Assembly (NCBI RefSeq): GCF_004127445.1
Contig: NZ_QEXM01000051.1
Span: 296,446 to 360,445 of the forward strand
Source: Streptomyces alfalfae
GTDB taxonomy: Bacteria; Actinomycetota; Actinomycetes; Streptomycetales; Streptomycetaceae
DNA: 64,000 bases
Reading direction: 5' to 3'
Shown one piece after another: positions 37,054 to 46,958 of this stretch (within the stretch, counting starts at the first letter, position 1; every line of letters starts with the position of its first letter). Under the pieces are notes generated by a model. It saw only the letters and a program-made list of their open reading frames with translations, was not told where the DNA came from and searched no databases. A program made the position numbers and the translations under genes.

Positions 37054-38169
37054 ATGATCGAAACGCCGTCCCTGGTGGACCAGTACTGCCATGGCGTCTT
37101 CCGTACGGAGCTGGGGCTCGGCACCTTCGAGACCCAGCTCGGCCGGGGCGGCGGGCCGCCCGCCCCCGGCACCACGTTCTTCGACACCCAGACGGGCTTC
37201 GCGGTGCGCCGCCTGTGCCCGCCGCTGCTCGGCCTCGACGCGCACTGCCCACCGGCCAGCTATCTCGCCCGCCGCCGCGACCTGGGCGTCCTGGAGTCGG
37301 GGCGGCGCCTGCTGCGCGGCAGCGGCATCACCACGTACCTCGTCGACACCGGGCTGCCCGGCGATCTGACGGGACCCGGTGAGATGGCCGCCGCCGGCGA
37401 CGCCGAGGCCCGCGAGATCGTCCGCCTCGAACTCCTCGCCGAGCAGGTCGCGGACACCTCGGGCACCGCCGACGCCTTCCTCGCCAACCTCGCCGAGTCC
37501 GTGCACGCCGCGGCCGCGGGCGCCGTCGCGTTCACCTCGGTCGCGGGGGTGCGTCACCCGCTCGCCCTGACGCCGTGCCCGCCGGGTCCCGGCGAGGTGC
37601 GGGGCGCGGCGCGGCGGTGGCTCGGGGACCGCCCGGTGGGCGGGCGGCTCGCCGACCCCGTGCTGCTGCGGCATCTGCTCTGGGTCGCCGTGGCCTCGGG
37701 GCTGCCGCTCCAGCTGCACGCGGGGGCCGGGGACCCGCGGGCGCACTTCGGCGACTTCGCGCGGGCCACCGAGGGGCTCGGCACCGACCTCGTCCTGCTG
37801 CACGGCTATCCGTACCACCGCAGTGCCGCGCACCTCGCGGCGCTCTTCCCGCACGTCTACGCGGACCTCGGCCCCGCGCTCGTCCGCACGGGGGCGCGGG
37901 CGGCCGCGGTGCTTGCGGAGATCCTGGAACTCGCGCCCTTCGGCAAGCTGCTGTTCTCCAGCGGCGCGCACGGCCTGCCCGAGCTGCACGTGGTGGGGGC
38001 GCACCTGTTCCGGGAGGCGCTGGAGAGGGTCCTCGGGGCCTGGGTCGCGGAGGGCGCCTGGTCGCTCGCCGACGCCCGGCGGGTGGCGGGACTGCTCGCG
38101 GCGGGCAACGCCCGCCGCGTCTACGGGCTGCCGGAGGCCCCGGAGCCGTCAGACCGCCGAGAGCTGTGA
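37054..38169 (+). CDS. amidohydrolase-family TIM-barrel protein
   Basis: A 371-residue protein of the amidohydrolase-2 type. LVDQYCHGVF near the start replaces the usual metal-binding HxH. LPLQLHAGAGDPRAHFGDFA, VLLHGYPYHRSAAHLAALFP and FGKLLFSSGAHGLPELH are typical barrel strands of this family. The usual SDA catalytic motif is SGA here, so activity on a classic substrate is uncertain. The leader has a 10-bp duplication (GCGGGAGTCC at 37032 and 37042) that doubles the Shine-Dalgarno GGGAG. The 3' end overlaps convergent ctaA by 21 bp. Confidence 0.7.
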   Translation: MIETPSLVDQYCHGVFRTELGLGTFETQLGRGGGPPAPGTTFFDTQTGFAVRRLCPPLLGLDAHCPPASYLARRRDLGVLESGRRLLRGSGITTYLVDTGLPGDLTGPGEMAAAGDAEAREIVRLELLAEQVADTSGTADAFLANLAESVHAAAAGAVAFTSVAGVRHPLALTPCPPGPGEVRGAARRWLGDRPVGGRLADPVLLRHLLWVAVASGLPLQLHAGAGDPRAHFGDFARATEGLGTDLVLLHGYPYHRSAAHLAALFPHVYADLGPALVRTGARAAAVLAEILELAPFGKLLFSSGAHGLPELHVVGAHLFREALERVLGAWVAEGAWSLADARRVAGLLAAGNARRVYGLPEAPEPSDRREL

Positions 38170-39174
38170 GTCGTCCGCCCGCACGGGTGCGTCGCCGACC
38201 GCGGCCACCGGCCGCTCCCGCAGCGCGAGGAGCACGCGCATCACGGCGATCCACACCAGGCAGGAGCCGAACATGTGCAGGCCGACCAGGACCTCGGGCA
38301 GGTCGGTGAAGTACTGGACGTAGCCGATGGCGCCCTGCGCGAGGAGGACCAGGAACAGGTCGCGGGTGCGGGCCAGCGGGCCGGGCGGCGCGTCGACCGC
38401 CTTGAGGACGAACCAGAGGGCGAACGTCAGCGTCACCACGATCCAGGCGAGGACGGCGTGCAGCTTGGTGACGCCCTCCCAGTCCAGGCCGATCGGCGCC
38501 AGGTTCATCCGGGGCACGTCGCTGGAGTCACCGGCGTGCGGACCCGCGCCGGTCACGACCGTGCCCACCGCGATCAGCAGCGCCGAGGCCGCGACCAGGA
38601 ACCACACGAGCTGCGCCACGGCCTTGCCGACCAGCGGGCGCGGCTCGCCGTCGCCCTCACGGGTACGCTGCCACATCGTGGCGGCGACCGCGATCAGGGC
38701 GGTGGAGAGCAGGAAGTGCGCGGCGACGGTGTAGGGGTTCAGACCGACGAGAACCACGATGCCGCCGAGCACCGCATTGCCCATGACCAGCCAGAACTGG
38801 GTCCAGCCCAGCCGGGTGAGGCTGCGCCGCACCGGCTTCTGGGAGCGGGCCGCGATGATCGCCCAGCCGACGGCCGCGCACAGCACGTACGCCAGCATGC
38901 GGTTGCCGAACTCGATGACCCCGTGGAACCCCATCTCGTGGGTGGCCGTCAGGGAGTCCTCCGTGCACTTGGGCCAGGTCGGGCAGCCGAGCCCCGAGCC
39001 GGTCAGGCGGACGGCGCCGCCCGTCACGACGATCACGACCGTCATGGCGAGCGAGAGGAAGGCCGCCCGCTGGACGGTCCGCTGGGTGGGCGTCCAGCGC
39101 TCGGCGATGTAGGCGAGCGGGTTCCGCACGGCTTGAGCGACGTCGGCTCGGGTCACGTTTGGCACGCGTCCCAT
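38149..39174 (-). CDS. ctaA: haem A synthase
   Basis: Oxidises the C8 methyl of haem O to give haem A, the step after CtaB. It is a 341-residue membrane protein with eight hydrophobic helices in two related halves. GGAVRLTGSGLGCPTWPKC contains the Cys pair of the extracellular loop. HEMGFHGVIEFGNRM, AAHFLLS, KLHAVLAWI and LHMFGSCLVW supply the haem-binding histidines. The ATG at 39174 is chosen, though a GTG at 39195 and one at 39165 are possible because no good Shine-Dalgarno is seen. It lies near ctaB but on the other strand. Confidence 0.92.
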   Translation of the reverse strand: MGRVPNVTRADVAQAVRNPLAYIAERWTPTQRTVQRAAFLSLAMTVVIVVTGGAVRLTGSGLGCPTWPKCTEDSLTATHEMGFHGVIEFGNRMLAYVLCAAVGWAIIAARSQKPVRRSLTRLGWTQFWLVMGNAVLGGIVVLVGLNPYTVAAHFLLSTALIAVAATMWQRTREGDGEPRPLVGKAVAQLVWFLVAASALLIAVGTVVTGAGPHAGDSSDVPRMNLAPIGLDWEGVTKLHAVLAWIVVTLTFALWFVLKAVDAPPGPLARTRDLFLVLLAQGAIGYVQYFTDLPEVLVGLHMFGSCLVWIAVMRVLLALRERPVAAVGDAPVRADDSQLSAV

Positions 39175-39262
39175 CGTAGGGGGCCGCTTGTGCACGGCTT
39201 CACGAGGGTGCCCGCGAGTGCTGCGTCTGTGACGCGGCTTACGCCGTACCGGCGAAGGTCGC

Positions 39263-40029
39263 CTACTCCCAGCGGAAGAACTTCGCCGCCGCGCCGAGCC
39301 CGAGCACCGCCCACACCGCGAGGATGCCGAGGTCGGCCCACGGCAGGCCCGCGCCGTGCCGCAGGACGTCGCGCAGCCCGTCCGAGAGCGCCGCGATGGG
39401 CAGCAGCCCGAGCAGCGACTGGGCCGCGTCGGGGAACTTGTCGAGCGGCACGATGACGCCGCCGCCGACGAGCAGGAGCAGGAAGACGAGGTTCGCCGCT
39501 GCCAGCGTCGCCTCGGCCTTGAGGGTGCCCGCCATGAGCAGGCCGAGCCCGGAGAAGGCCGCGGTGCCGAGCACCAGGAGCAGGAGCACGGAGACGGGGT
39601 TGCCGTGCGGCGACCAGCCGAGCGCGAGGGCGATGACCGTGAGCAGCACGATCTGCAGGACCTCGGTCACCAGGACCGACAGGGTCTTCGCCGCCATCAG
39701 GCCCCAGCGGGGCAGCGGCGAGGCGCCGAGCCGCTTGAGCACGCCGTAGCGGCGCTCGAAGCCCGTGGCGATGGCCTGCCCGGTGAACGCGGTGGACATC
39801 ACGGCGAGCGCGAGGATGCCGGGCGCGAGGAAGTCCACGGCCTCGCCCTCGCCCGTGTCGACGATGTCGACGGCGCTGAAGAGCACGAGCAGGAGCGTGG
39901 GGATGACGACGGTGAGGAGGAGCTGCTCGCCGTTGCGGAGCAGCATCTTCGTCTCCAGCGCCGCCTGGGCGGCGATCATGCGGGGGAGCGGGGCGGCGCC
40001 CGGCTTCGGTGTGTACGTACCGGCGGCGC

Positions 40030-40033
<4 letters not shown>
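39263..40033 (-). CDS. ABC-2 type exporter permease
   Basis: A 256-residue membrane permease with six predicted helices: LLLTVVIPTLLLVLFSAVDI, FLAPGILALAVMSTAFTGQA, LSVLVTEVLQIVLLTVIALA, VLLLLVLGTAAFSGLGLLMA, AANLVFLLLLVGGGVIVPLD and LGILAVWAVLGLGAAAKFF. It is of the daunorubicin-resistance/NodJ type. The ATG at 40033 overlaps the ATPase stop by 4 bp, so the two make one exporter. Its location beside ctaA is conserved in Streptomyces to my knowledge. Cargo is unknown. Confidence 0.88.
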
Positions 40034-40953
<920 letters not shown>

Positions 40954-41105
40954 GGTGGACCAGTCTAGGGACGCGGCGGCGCCCACGGGCGGGCGGGGCG
41001 ACGAAGGGCCGGTCACCGGGGGTGCGACGGCGGTGCGCGGGGTTGCCGGGCGGGTCGCGCGCGCCCCGCCCGGATGATCGATCAGTGATCGTTTCCGCAG
41101 GTCAG

Positions 41106-41121
41106 CTTAGGTGAACCTAAG
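41106..41121. promoter_or_regulatory. inverted repeat CTTAGGT-GA-ACCTAAG before sufR
   Basis: A perfect 7-bp inverted repeat, 72 bp upstream of the sufR start. The arms TTAGGT and ACCTAA equal the outer parts of the DmdR/IdeR iron box but with a 2-base spacer instead of 7. It lies between the sufR operon and the divergent ABC exporter. Confidence 0.5.
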
Positions 41122-41179
41122 TGACGCAGCGCACCGGTCGGCGATCGAGGCACGGGTTGTCAGGCTCTGAGGAATTACG

Positions 41180-41193
41180 CAACAATGGCGTTG
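41180..41193. promoter_or_regulatory. SufR-type operator overlapping the sufR start codon
   Basis: CAAC-AATGGC-GTTG matches exactly the CAAC-N6-GTTG inverted repeat described for SufR in cyanobacteria. Its last base is the first base of the sufR GTG start codon (41193). This position would let the repressor block initiation of a short-leader or leaderless transcript. Confidence 0.7.
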
Positions 41194-41933
41194 TGAAAAA
41201 CGTTGGCGAGGCTCCGCAGGAGGAACTCGCGACCGGGGAGCGCTCCACGCGCAACCGCGTCGCGCGGTCCATCCTGGACCACGGCCCCTCCACCGTCGCC
41301 GACCTCGCGAAGCGCCTCGGCCTCACCCAGGCGGCCGTCCGCAGGCACCTCGACGCACTCGCCCATGAGAACGTCGTGGTCCCCCGCGAGCAGCGGGTCT
41401 ACGGCGCGCGGACCCGCGGCAGGCCCGCCAAGGTCTTCGCCCTGACCGACTGCGGCCGCGACGCCTTCGACCAGTCGTACGACAAGCTGGCCGCGGACGC
41501 CCTGCGGTGGATCACCGAGCACCACGGCGAGGAAGCGGTCGTCGCGTTCGCCAAGGCGCGCATCGCGGCCCAGGCCGAGACGTACCGGAAGACGGTCGAG
41601 GCCGCGCCCGCCGAACGGCGCACCGAGGCTCTGGCGAAGGCGTTGACCGCCGACGGGTACGCTGCTACGGCGCGTAGCGCACCGGTCGGAGAGCAGCTCT
41701 GCCAGCACCACTGCCCGGTCGCCCATGTCGCCGAGCAGTTCCCGCAGCTGTGCGAGGCGGAGACGGAGATGTTCTCCGAGCTCCTTGGCACGCATGTGCA
41801 GCGCCTCGCCACCATCGCCCACGGGGACGGCGTCTGCACGACGTTCGTCCCGCGCGGCGGCGGCAGCGCCCCCGAGACAGCACAGACCACCCATTCAGCA
41901 TCAGCACGCACGGCCGGGAGGAACCCCGCATGA
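41193..41933 (+). CDS. sufR: Fe-S cluster-sensing repressor SufR
   Basis: A 246-residue winged-helix regulator that represses the suf operon when it carries an Fe-S cluster. The DNA-binding region is DHGPSTVADLAKRLGLTQAA followed by VRRHLDALAHENVV. The cluster-binding cysteines are in GEQLCQHHCPVAH and FPQLCEAE. The GTG at 41193 (VKNVGEAPQEE) is the conserved start. There is no Shine-Dalgarno at normal distance, so the mRNA may be leaderless. The end overlaps sufB by 4 bp (ATGA). Confidence 0.93.
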   Translation: MKNVGEAPQEELATGERSTRNRVARSILDHGPSTVADLAKRLGLTQAAVRRHLDALAHENVVVPREQRVYGARTRGRPAKVFALTDCGRDAFDQSYDKLAADALRWITEHHGEEAVVAFAKARIAAQAETYRKTVEAAPAERRTEALAKALTADGYAATARSAPVGEQLCQHHCPVAHVAEQFPQLCEAETEMFSELLGTHVQRLATIAHGDGVCTTFVPRGGGSAPETAQTTHSASARTAGRNPA

Positions 41934-43351
41934 CGCTCCCCACGGAGACTGCCCACCCCGAACTCGAGGGTCTGGGCAACTACGAATACGGCTGGGCCGA
42001 CTCCGACGTCGCCGGTGCCTCTGCCAAGCGCGGCATCAACGAGGACGTCGTCCGCGACATCTCGGCGAAGAAGAACGAGCCGGAGTGGATGACCAAGCTC
42101 CGTCTCAAGGGCCTGCGCCTCTTCGACAAGAAGCCCATGCCGAACTGGGGCTCGGACCTCTCCGGCATCGACTTCGACAACATCAAGTACTTCGTGCGCT
42201 CCACGGAGAAGCAGGCGGAGTCCTGGGAGGACCTGCCCGAGGACATCAAGAACACGTACGACAAGCTCGGCATCCCCGAGGCGGAGAAGCAGCGCCTCGT
42301 CGCCGGTGTCGCCGCGCAGTACGAGTCCGAGGTCGTCTACCACCAGATCCGCGAGGACCTGGAGGAGCAGGGCGTCATCTTCCTGGACACCGACACCGCG
42401 CTCAAGGAGCACCCGGAGCTCTTCAAGGAGTACTTCGGCACGGTCATCCCGGTCGGTGACAACAAGTTCGCGTCGCTGAACTCCGCCGTGTGGTCCGGCG
42501 GCTCGTTCATCTACGTCCCCAAGGGCGTGCACGTCGAGATCCCGCTCCAGGCCTACTTCCGCATCAACACGGAGAACATGGGCCAGTTCGAGCGGACGCT
42601 GATCATCGTCGACGAGGACGCCTACGTCCACTACGTCGAGGGCTGCACCGCGCCGATCTACAAGTCGGACTCGCTGCACTCCGCCGTCGTCGAGATCATC
42701 GTGAAGAAGGGCGGCCGCTGCCGCTACACGACGATCCAGAACTGGTCGAACAACGTCTACAACCTGGTCACCAAGCGCGCCGTGGCGTACGAGGGCGCGA
42801 CCATGGAGTGGATCGACGGCAACATCGGCTCCAAGGTGACGATGAAGTACCCCGCCGTCTACCTCATGGGCGAGCACGCCAAGGGCGAGACCCTGTCGAT
42901 CGCCTTCGCGGGCGAGGGCCAGCACCAGGACGCCGGCTCCAAGATGGTCCACATGGCGCCGAACACCTCCTCGAACATCGTCTCGAAGTCCGTGGCGCGC
43001 GGTGGCGGCCGTACGTCCTACCGCGGTCTCGTCGAGATCGGCGAGGGCGCCGCCGGATCGAAGTCGAACGTGCTCTGCGACGCGCTGCTCGTCGACACGA
43101 TCTCCCGCTCCGACACCTACCCCTACGTCGACGTCCGCGAGGACGACGTCTCCATGGGTCACGAGGCGACGGTCTCCAAGGTCTCCGACGACCAGCTCTT
43201 CTACCTGATGAGCCGCGGCATGACGGAGTTCGAGGCCATGGCGATGATCGTGCGCGGCTTCGTCGAGCCGATCGCCAAGGAGCTGCCCATGGAGTACGCC
43301 CTGGAGCTCAACCGGCTGATCGAGCTGCAGATGGAGGGCTCGGTCGGTTAA
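41930..43351 (+). CDS. sufB: Fe-S cluster assembly scaffold SufB
   Basis: A 473-residue core scaffold of the SUF system, on which Fe-S clusters are built with SufC and SufD. It shows SufB landmarks: YFVRSTEKQAESWEDLPEDI, SYVPKGVHVEIPLQAYFRIN-like repeats in the beta-helix core, and VHYVEGCTAPIYKSDSLHSA followed by SVARGGGRTSYRGL. The C-terminal block is YLMSRGMTEFEAMAMIVRGF. The Shine-Dalgarno GGGAGGA is at 41916-41921. Translation is coupled to sufR. Confidence 0.97.
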   Translation: MTLPTETAHPELEGLGNYEYGWADSDVAGASAKRGINEDVVRDISAKKNEPEWMTKLRLKGLRLFDKKPMPNWGSDLSGIDFDNIKYFVRSTEKQAESWEDLPEDIKNTYDKLGIPEAEKQRLVAGVAAQYESEVVYHQIREDLEEQGVIFLDTDTALKEHPELFKEYFGTVIPVGDNKFASLNSAVWSGGSFIYVPKGVHVEIPLQAYFRINTENMGQFERTLIIVDEDAYVHYVEGCTAPIYKSDSLHSAVVEIIVKKGGRCRYTTIQNWSNNVYNLVTKRAVAYEGATMEWIDGNIGSKVTMKYPAVYLMGEHAKGETLSIAFAGEGQHQDAGSKMVHMAPNTSSNIVSKSVARGGGRTSYRGLVEIGEGAAGSKSNVLCDALLVDTISRSDTYPYVDVREDDVSMGHEATVSKVSDDQLFYLMSRGMTEFEAMAMIVRGFVEPIAKELPMEYALELNRLIELQMEGSVG

Positions 43352-43410
43352 GACCGCCCCCTTCGGCAGCCAGCAGACTTCTTACGCAGAGAGAGAGCAC
43401 GACGACAGCC

Positions 43411-44592
43411 ATGGCTGAGGCCCAGAACATCCCGGTGGGAAGCACCACCGCCGGATCGATCGCGGTGGCCGCCGAGTCCACCGTCGCCACCCGTATGAGC
43501 GCGCCCCCGTCCTTCGACGTGGACAGCTTCCCGGTGCCGCACGGCCGCGAGGAGGAGTGGCGGTTCACGCCGCTGGAGCGCCTGCGCGGACTGCACGACG
43601 GCACCGCCGTCGCCGACGGCGGCATCCGCGTCGAGGTGAGCGCCCCCGAGGGCGTCACCCAGGAGACCGTGGGCCGGGACGACGCGCGCGTCGGCAAGGC
43701 GGGCAAGCCCGTCGACCGCGTCGCCGCCCAGGCGTACTCGTCCTTCGAGAAGGCCTCGGTCGTGACCGTCCCCAAGGAGACGGTCCTCACCGAACCCATC
43801 CGCATCGCCGTGCACGGCGAGGGCGGCACCGCCTTCGCCCACCAGGTGATCGAGCTGGGCGCCTTCGCCGAGGCCCTGGTCGTCATCGACCACACCGGTG
43901 ACGCCGTGCTCGCCGCCAACGTCGACTTCGTCATCGGCGACGGCGCCAAGCTGACCGTCGTCTCCGTCCAGGACTGGGACGACACGGCGGTGCACGTCGC
44001 CCAGCACAACGCGCTGGTCGGCCGCGACGCCTCCTTCAAGTCCGTGGTCGTCACCTTCGGCGGCGACCTGGTCCGCCTGCACCCGCGCGTGCAGTACGCG
44101 GGCACCGGCGGCGAGGCCGAGCTCCTCGGGCTCTACGTCACGGACGCGGGCCAGCACCAGGAGCACCGCCTCCTGGTCGACCACAACACCCCGCACTGCA
44201 AGTCCAACGTCGTCTACAAGGGCGCGCTCCAGGGCGACGACGCCCACGCCGTGTGGATCGGCGACGTCCTCATCGAGGCCGCCGCCGAGGGCACGGACAC
44301 GTACGAGATGAACCGCAACCTGGTTCTGACCGACGGCGCCCGGGTCGACTCGGTGCCGAACCTCGAGATCGAGACCGGCGAGATCGTCGGCGCGGGCCAC
44401 GCCTCGGCGACCGGCCGCTTCGATGACGAGCAGCTCTTCTACCTCCAGTCGCGCGGCATCCCGGAGGAAGAGGCCCGCCGCCTCGTCGTCCGCGGCTTCT
44501 TCGCCGAGCTGGTCCAGCAGATCGGCCTGCCGGACGTCGAGGAGCGCCTCATCGCCAAGATCGAAGAGGAGCTGGAGGCGACGGTCGCATGA
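43411..44592 (+). CDS. sufD: Fe-S cluster assembly protein SufD
   Basis: A 393-residue partner of SufB in the SufBC2D complex. The N-terminal region carries FPVPHGREEEWRFTPLERLR, and the beta-helix core contains HQVIELGAFAEALVVIDHTG and VVTFGGDLVRLHPRVQYAGT. The C-terminal FYLQSRGIPEEEARRLVVRG resembles the SufB C-terminal block. The conserved His in EHRLLVDHNTPHCKSNVVYK is in place. It starts 59 bp after sufB and overlaps the following Rieske gene by 4 bp. Confidence 0.96.
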   Translation: MAEAQNIPVGSTTAGSIAVAAESTVATRMSAPPSFDVDSFPVPHGREEEWRFTPLERLRGLHDGTAVADGGIRVEVSAPEGVTQETVGRDDARVGKAGKPVDRVAAQAYSSFEKASVVTVPKETVLTEPIRIAVHGEGGTAFAHQVIELGAFAEALVVIDHTGDAVLAANVDFVIGDGAKLTVVSVQDWDDTAVHVAQHNALVGRDASFKSVVVTFGGDLVRLHPRVQYAGTGGEAELLGLYVTDAGQHQEHRLLVDHNTPHCKSNVVYKGALQGDDAHAVWIGDVLIEAAAEGTDTYEMNRNLVLTDGARVDSVPNLEIETGEIVGAGHASATGRFDDEQLFYLQSRGIPEEEARRLVVRGFFAELVQQIGLPDVEERLIAKIEEELEATVA

Positions 44593-44906
44593 CCTTCGTA
44601 CGCGCCTGCGGCCTGAGCGAGCTGTCCGAGGACACCCCCAAGCGGGTGGAACTCGACGGCACGCCGGTCTCGGTCGTCCACACCGAGGGCGAGGTGTTCG
44701 CGATCCACGACATCTGCTCGCACGCGAACGTCTCCCTCTCCGAGGGCGAGGTGGAGGACTGCCAGATCGAGTGCTGGCTGCACGGCTCCGCGTTCGACCT
44801 CCGCACCGGCAAGCCGTCCGGCCTCCCCGCGACGCGCCCTGTCCCCGTATACCCCGTAAAGATCGAAGGGGACGACGTGCTCGTCTCCCTCTCCCAGGAG
44901 TCCTGA
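44589..44906 (+). CDS. Rieske [2Fe-2S] ferredoxin-like protein of the suf operon
   Basis: A 105-residue soluble Rieske protein. The cluster ligands are in ICSHANVSLSEG (Cys-x-His) and IECWLHGSAFDL (Cys-x-x-His). It lacks the disulfide cysteines of bc1 types, as in ferredoxin subunits of ring-hydroxylating dioxygenases. It sits between sufD and sufC with 4 bp overlap on the left and 7 bp on the right. It could give electrons for cluster assembly or serve as an early cluster acceptor. This operon position is an actinobacterial trait. Confidence 0.92.
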   Translation: MTFVRACGLSELSEDTPKRVELDGTPVSVVHTEGEVFAIHDICSHANVSLSEGEVEDCQIECWLHGSAFDLRTGKPSGLPATRPVPVYPVKIEGDDVLVSLSQES

Positions 44907-44913
44907 GGCACCC

Positions 44914-45678
44914 ATGGCAACGCTTGAAATCAAGGACCTGCACGTCACCGTCGAGGCCGACAACGCCACGAAGGAGATCCTCAAGGGCGTCGACCTGACC
45001 GTGAAGCAGGGCGAGACCCACGCCATCATGGGCCCGAACGGCTCCGGCAAGTCGACTCTCGCCTACTCCGTCGCGGGTCACCCCAAGTACACGATCACCC
45101 AGGGCAGCGTGACCCTCGACGGCGAGGACGTCCTGGAGATGTCCGTCGACGAGCGCGCCCGCGCCGGCATGTTCCTCGCCATGCAGTACCCGGTCGAGGT
45201 CCCCGGCGTCTCGGTCTCCAACTTCCTGCGTACGTCGGCGACGGCGATCCGCGGCGAGGCCCCGAAGCTGCGCACCTGGGTGAAGGAGGTCAAGTCCGCG
45301 ATGGAGCAGCTCCAGATGGACCCGGCCTTCGCCGAGCGCAACGTGAACGAGGGCTTCTCCGGCGGTGAGAAGAAGCGTCACGAGATCCTCCAGATGGAGC
45401 TCCTCAAGCCGAAGATCGCGATCCTCGACGAGACGGACTCCGGCCTGGACGTCGACGCCCTGCGCCAGGTCTCGGACGGCGTCAACCGCGTCCGCGAGAC
45501 CGGCGAGGTCGGCACCCTGCTGATCACGCACTACACGCGCATCCTGCGCTACATCAAGCCCGACTTCGTCCACGTCTTCGCCAACGGCCGCATCGCCGAG
45601 TCCGGCGGCGCCGAGCTCGCCGACAAGCTGGAGGCCGAGGGCTACGAGGCCTACACGAAGGGTGGCGCATCCGCGTGA
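44914..45678 (+). CDS. sufC: Fe-S cluster assembly ATPase SufC
   Basis: A 254-residue ABC-type ATPase that drives the SufBCD complex. Walker A is GPNGSGKST, Walker B is KIAILDETDSGLDVDALRQV (Glu-Thr-Asp in place of Glu-Pro-Thr, typical of SufC), and the signature region is NEGFSGGEKKRHEILQM. LLITHYTRILRYIKPDFVHV contains the switch His. It has no membrane partner, as usual. It overlaps sufS by 4 bp. Confidence 0.97.
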   Translation: MATLEIKDLHVTVEADNATKEILKGVDLTVKQGETHAIMGPNGSGKSTLAYSVAGHPKYTITQGSVTLDGEDVLEMSVDERARAGMFLAMQYPVEVPGVSVSNFLRTSATAIRGEAPKLRTWVKEVKSAMEQLQMDPAFAERNVNEGFSGGEKKRHEILQMELLKPKIAILDETDSGLDVDALRQVSDGVNRVRETGEVGTLLITHYTRILRYIKPDFVHVFANGRIAESGGAELADKLEAEGYEAYTKGGASA

Positions 45679-46943
45679 CAGTGGCCCACCAGGGGCTTTC
45701 CGGCCTCCTCGACACCGAGGCGATCCGCAAGGACTTCCCGATCCTGGATCGCACGATCCACGACGGCAAGAAGCTCGTGTACCTGGACAACGCGGCGACC
45801 TCGCAGACGCCGCGCCAGGTGCTCGACGTGCTCAACGAGTACTACGAGCAGCACAACGCCAACGTCCACCGCGGCGTGCACGTCCTCGCCGAGGAGGCCA
45901 CGGCGCTGTATGAGGGCGCCCGCGACAAGGTCGCGGCGTTCATCAACGCGCCCAGCCGCGACGAGGTGATCTTCACCAAGAACGCCTCGGAGTCGCTCAA
46001 CCTCGTGGCGAACATGCTCGGCTGGGCCGATGAGCCCTACCGCGTGGACCACGAGACCGAGATCGTCATCACGGAGATGGAGCACCACTCAAACATCGTG
46101 CCGTGGCAGCTGCTCTCGCAGCGCACGGGCGCGAAGCTGAAGTGGTTCGGCCTCACCGACGACGGCCGCCTCGACCTGTCGAACATCGACGAGGTCATCA
46201 CGGAGAAGACGAAGATCGTCTCCTTCGTCCTCGTGTCGAACATCCTGGGCACCCACAACCCGGTCGAGGCCATCGTGCGCCGCGCCCAGGAAGTCGGCGC
46301 CCTGGTCCTGATCGACGCCTCGCAGGCCGCCCCGCACATGCCGCTGGACGTGCAGGCGCTGCAGGCCGACTTCGTGGCCTTCACCGGCCACAAGATGTGC
46401 GGCCCCACGGGCATCGGCGTCCTGTGGGGACGGCAGGAGCTCCTGGAGGACCTCCCGCCCTTCCTCGGCGGCGGCGAGATGATCGAGACCGTGTCGATGA
46501 ACTCGTCGACGTACGCTCCCGCGCCGCACAAGTTCGAGGCCGGCACGCCGCCGGTCTCCCAGGCCGTGGGCCTGGGCGCGGCCGTGGACTACCTCTCGGC
46601 CATCGGCATGGACAAGATCGCCGCGCATGAGCACGCGATCACCGAGTACGCGGTCAAGCGCCTCCTGGAGGTCCCCGACCTCCGGATCATCGGCCCGACC
46701 ACGGCCGAGGAGCGCGGCGCCGCGATCTCCTTCACGCTCGGTGACATCCACCCGCACGACGTGGGCCAGGTGCTCGACGAGGAAGGCATCGCGGTCCGCG
46801 TGGGACACCACTGCGCACGCCCCGTCTGCCTGCGGTACGGAATTCCTGCGACCACGCGAGCGTCGTTCTATCTGTACTCCACGCCCGGCGAGATCGACGC
46901 GCTCGTCGACGGCCTGGAGCACGTACGGAACTTCTTCGGCTGA
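45675..46943 (+). CDS. sufS: cysteine desulfurase SufS
   Basis: A PLP enzyme that takes sulfur from cysteine for Fe-S clusters. It has 422 residues. LVYLDNAATSQTPRQVLD is the N-terminal block, ITEMEHHSNIVPWQ binds substrate and PLP, and the PLP Lys is in FVAFTGHKMCGPTGIGVLWG. The active-site Cys is in GHHCARPVCLRYG near the C-terminus. The GTG at 45675 overlaps sufC. It is of group II type, needing a sulfur acceptor (SufU). Confidence 0.97.
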   Translation: MTVAHQGLSGLLDTEAIRKDFPILDRTIHDGKKLVYLDNAATSQTPRQVLDVLNEYYEQHNANVHRGVHVLAEEATALYEGARDKVAAFINAPSRDEVIFTKNASESLNLVANMLGWADEPYRVDHETEIVITEMEHHSNIVPWQLLSQRTGAKLKWFGLTDDGRLDLSNIDEVITEKTKIVSFVLVSNILGTHNPVEAIVRRAQEVGALVLIDASQAAPHMPLDVQALQADFVAFTGHKMCGPTGIGVLWGRQELLEDLPPFLGGGEMIETVSMNSSTYAPAPHKFEAGTPPVSQAVGLGAAVDYLSAIGMDKIAAHEHAITEYAVKRLLEVPDLRIIGPTTAEERGAAISFTLGDIHPHDVGQVLDEEGIAVRVGHHCARPVCLRYGIPATTRASFYLYSTPGEIDALVDGLEHVRNFFG

Positions 46944-46958
46944 GGGGCTGGCTGGGAC

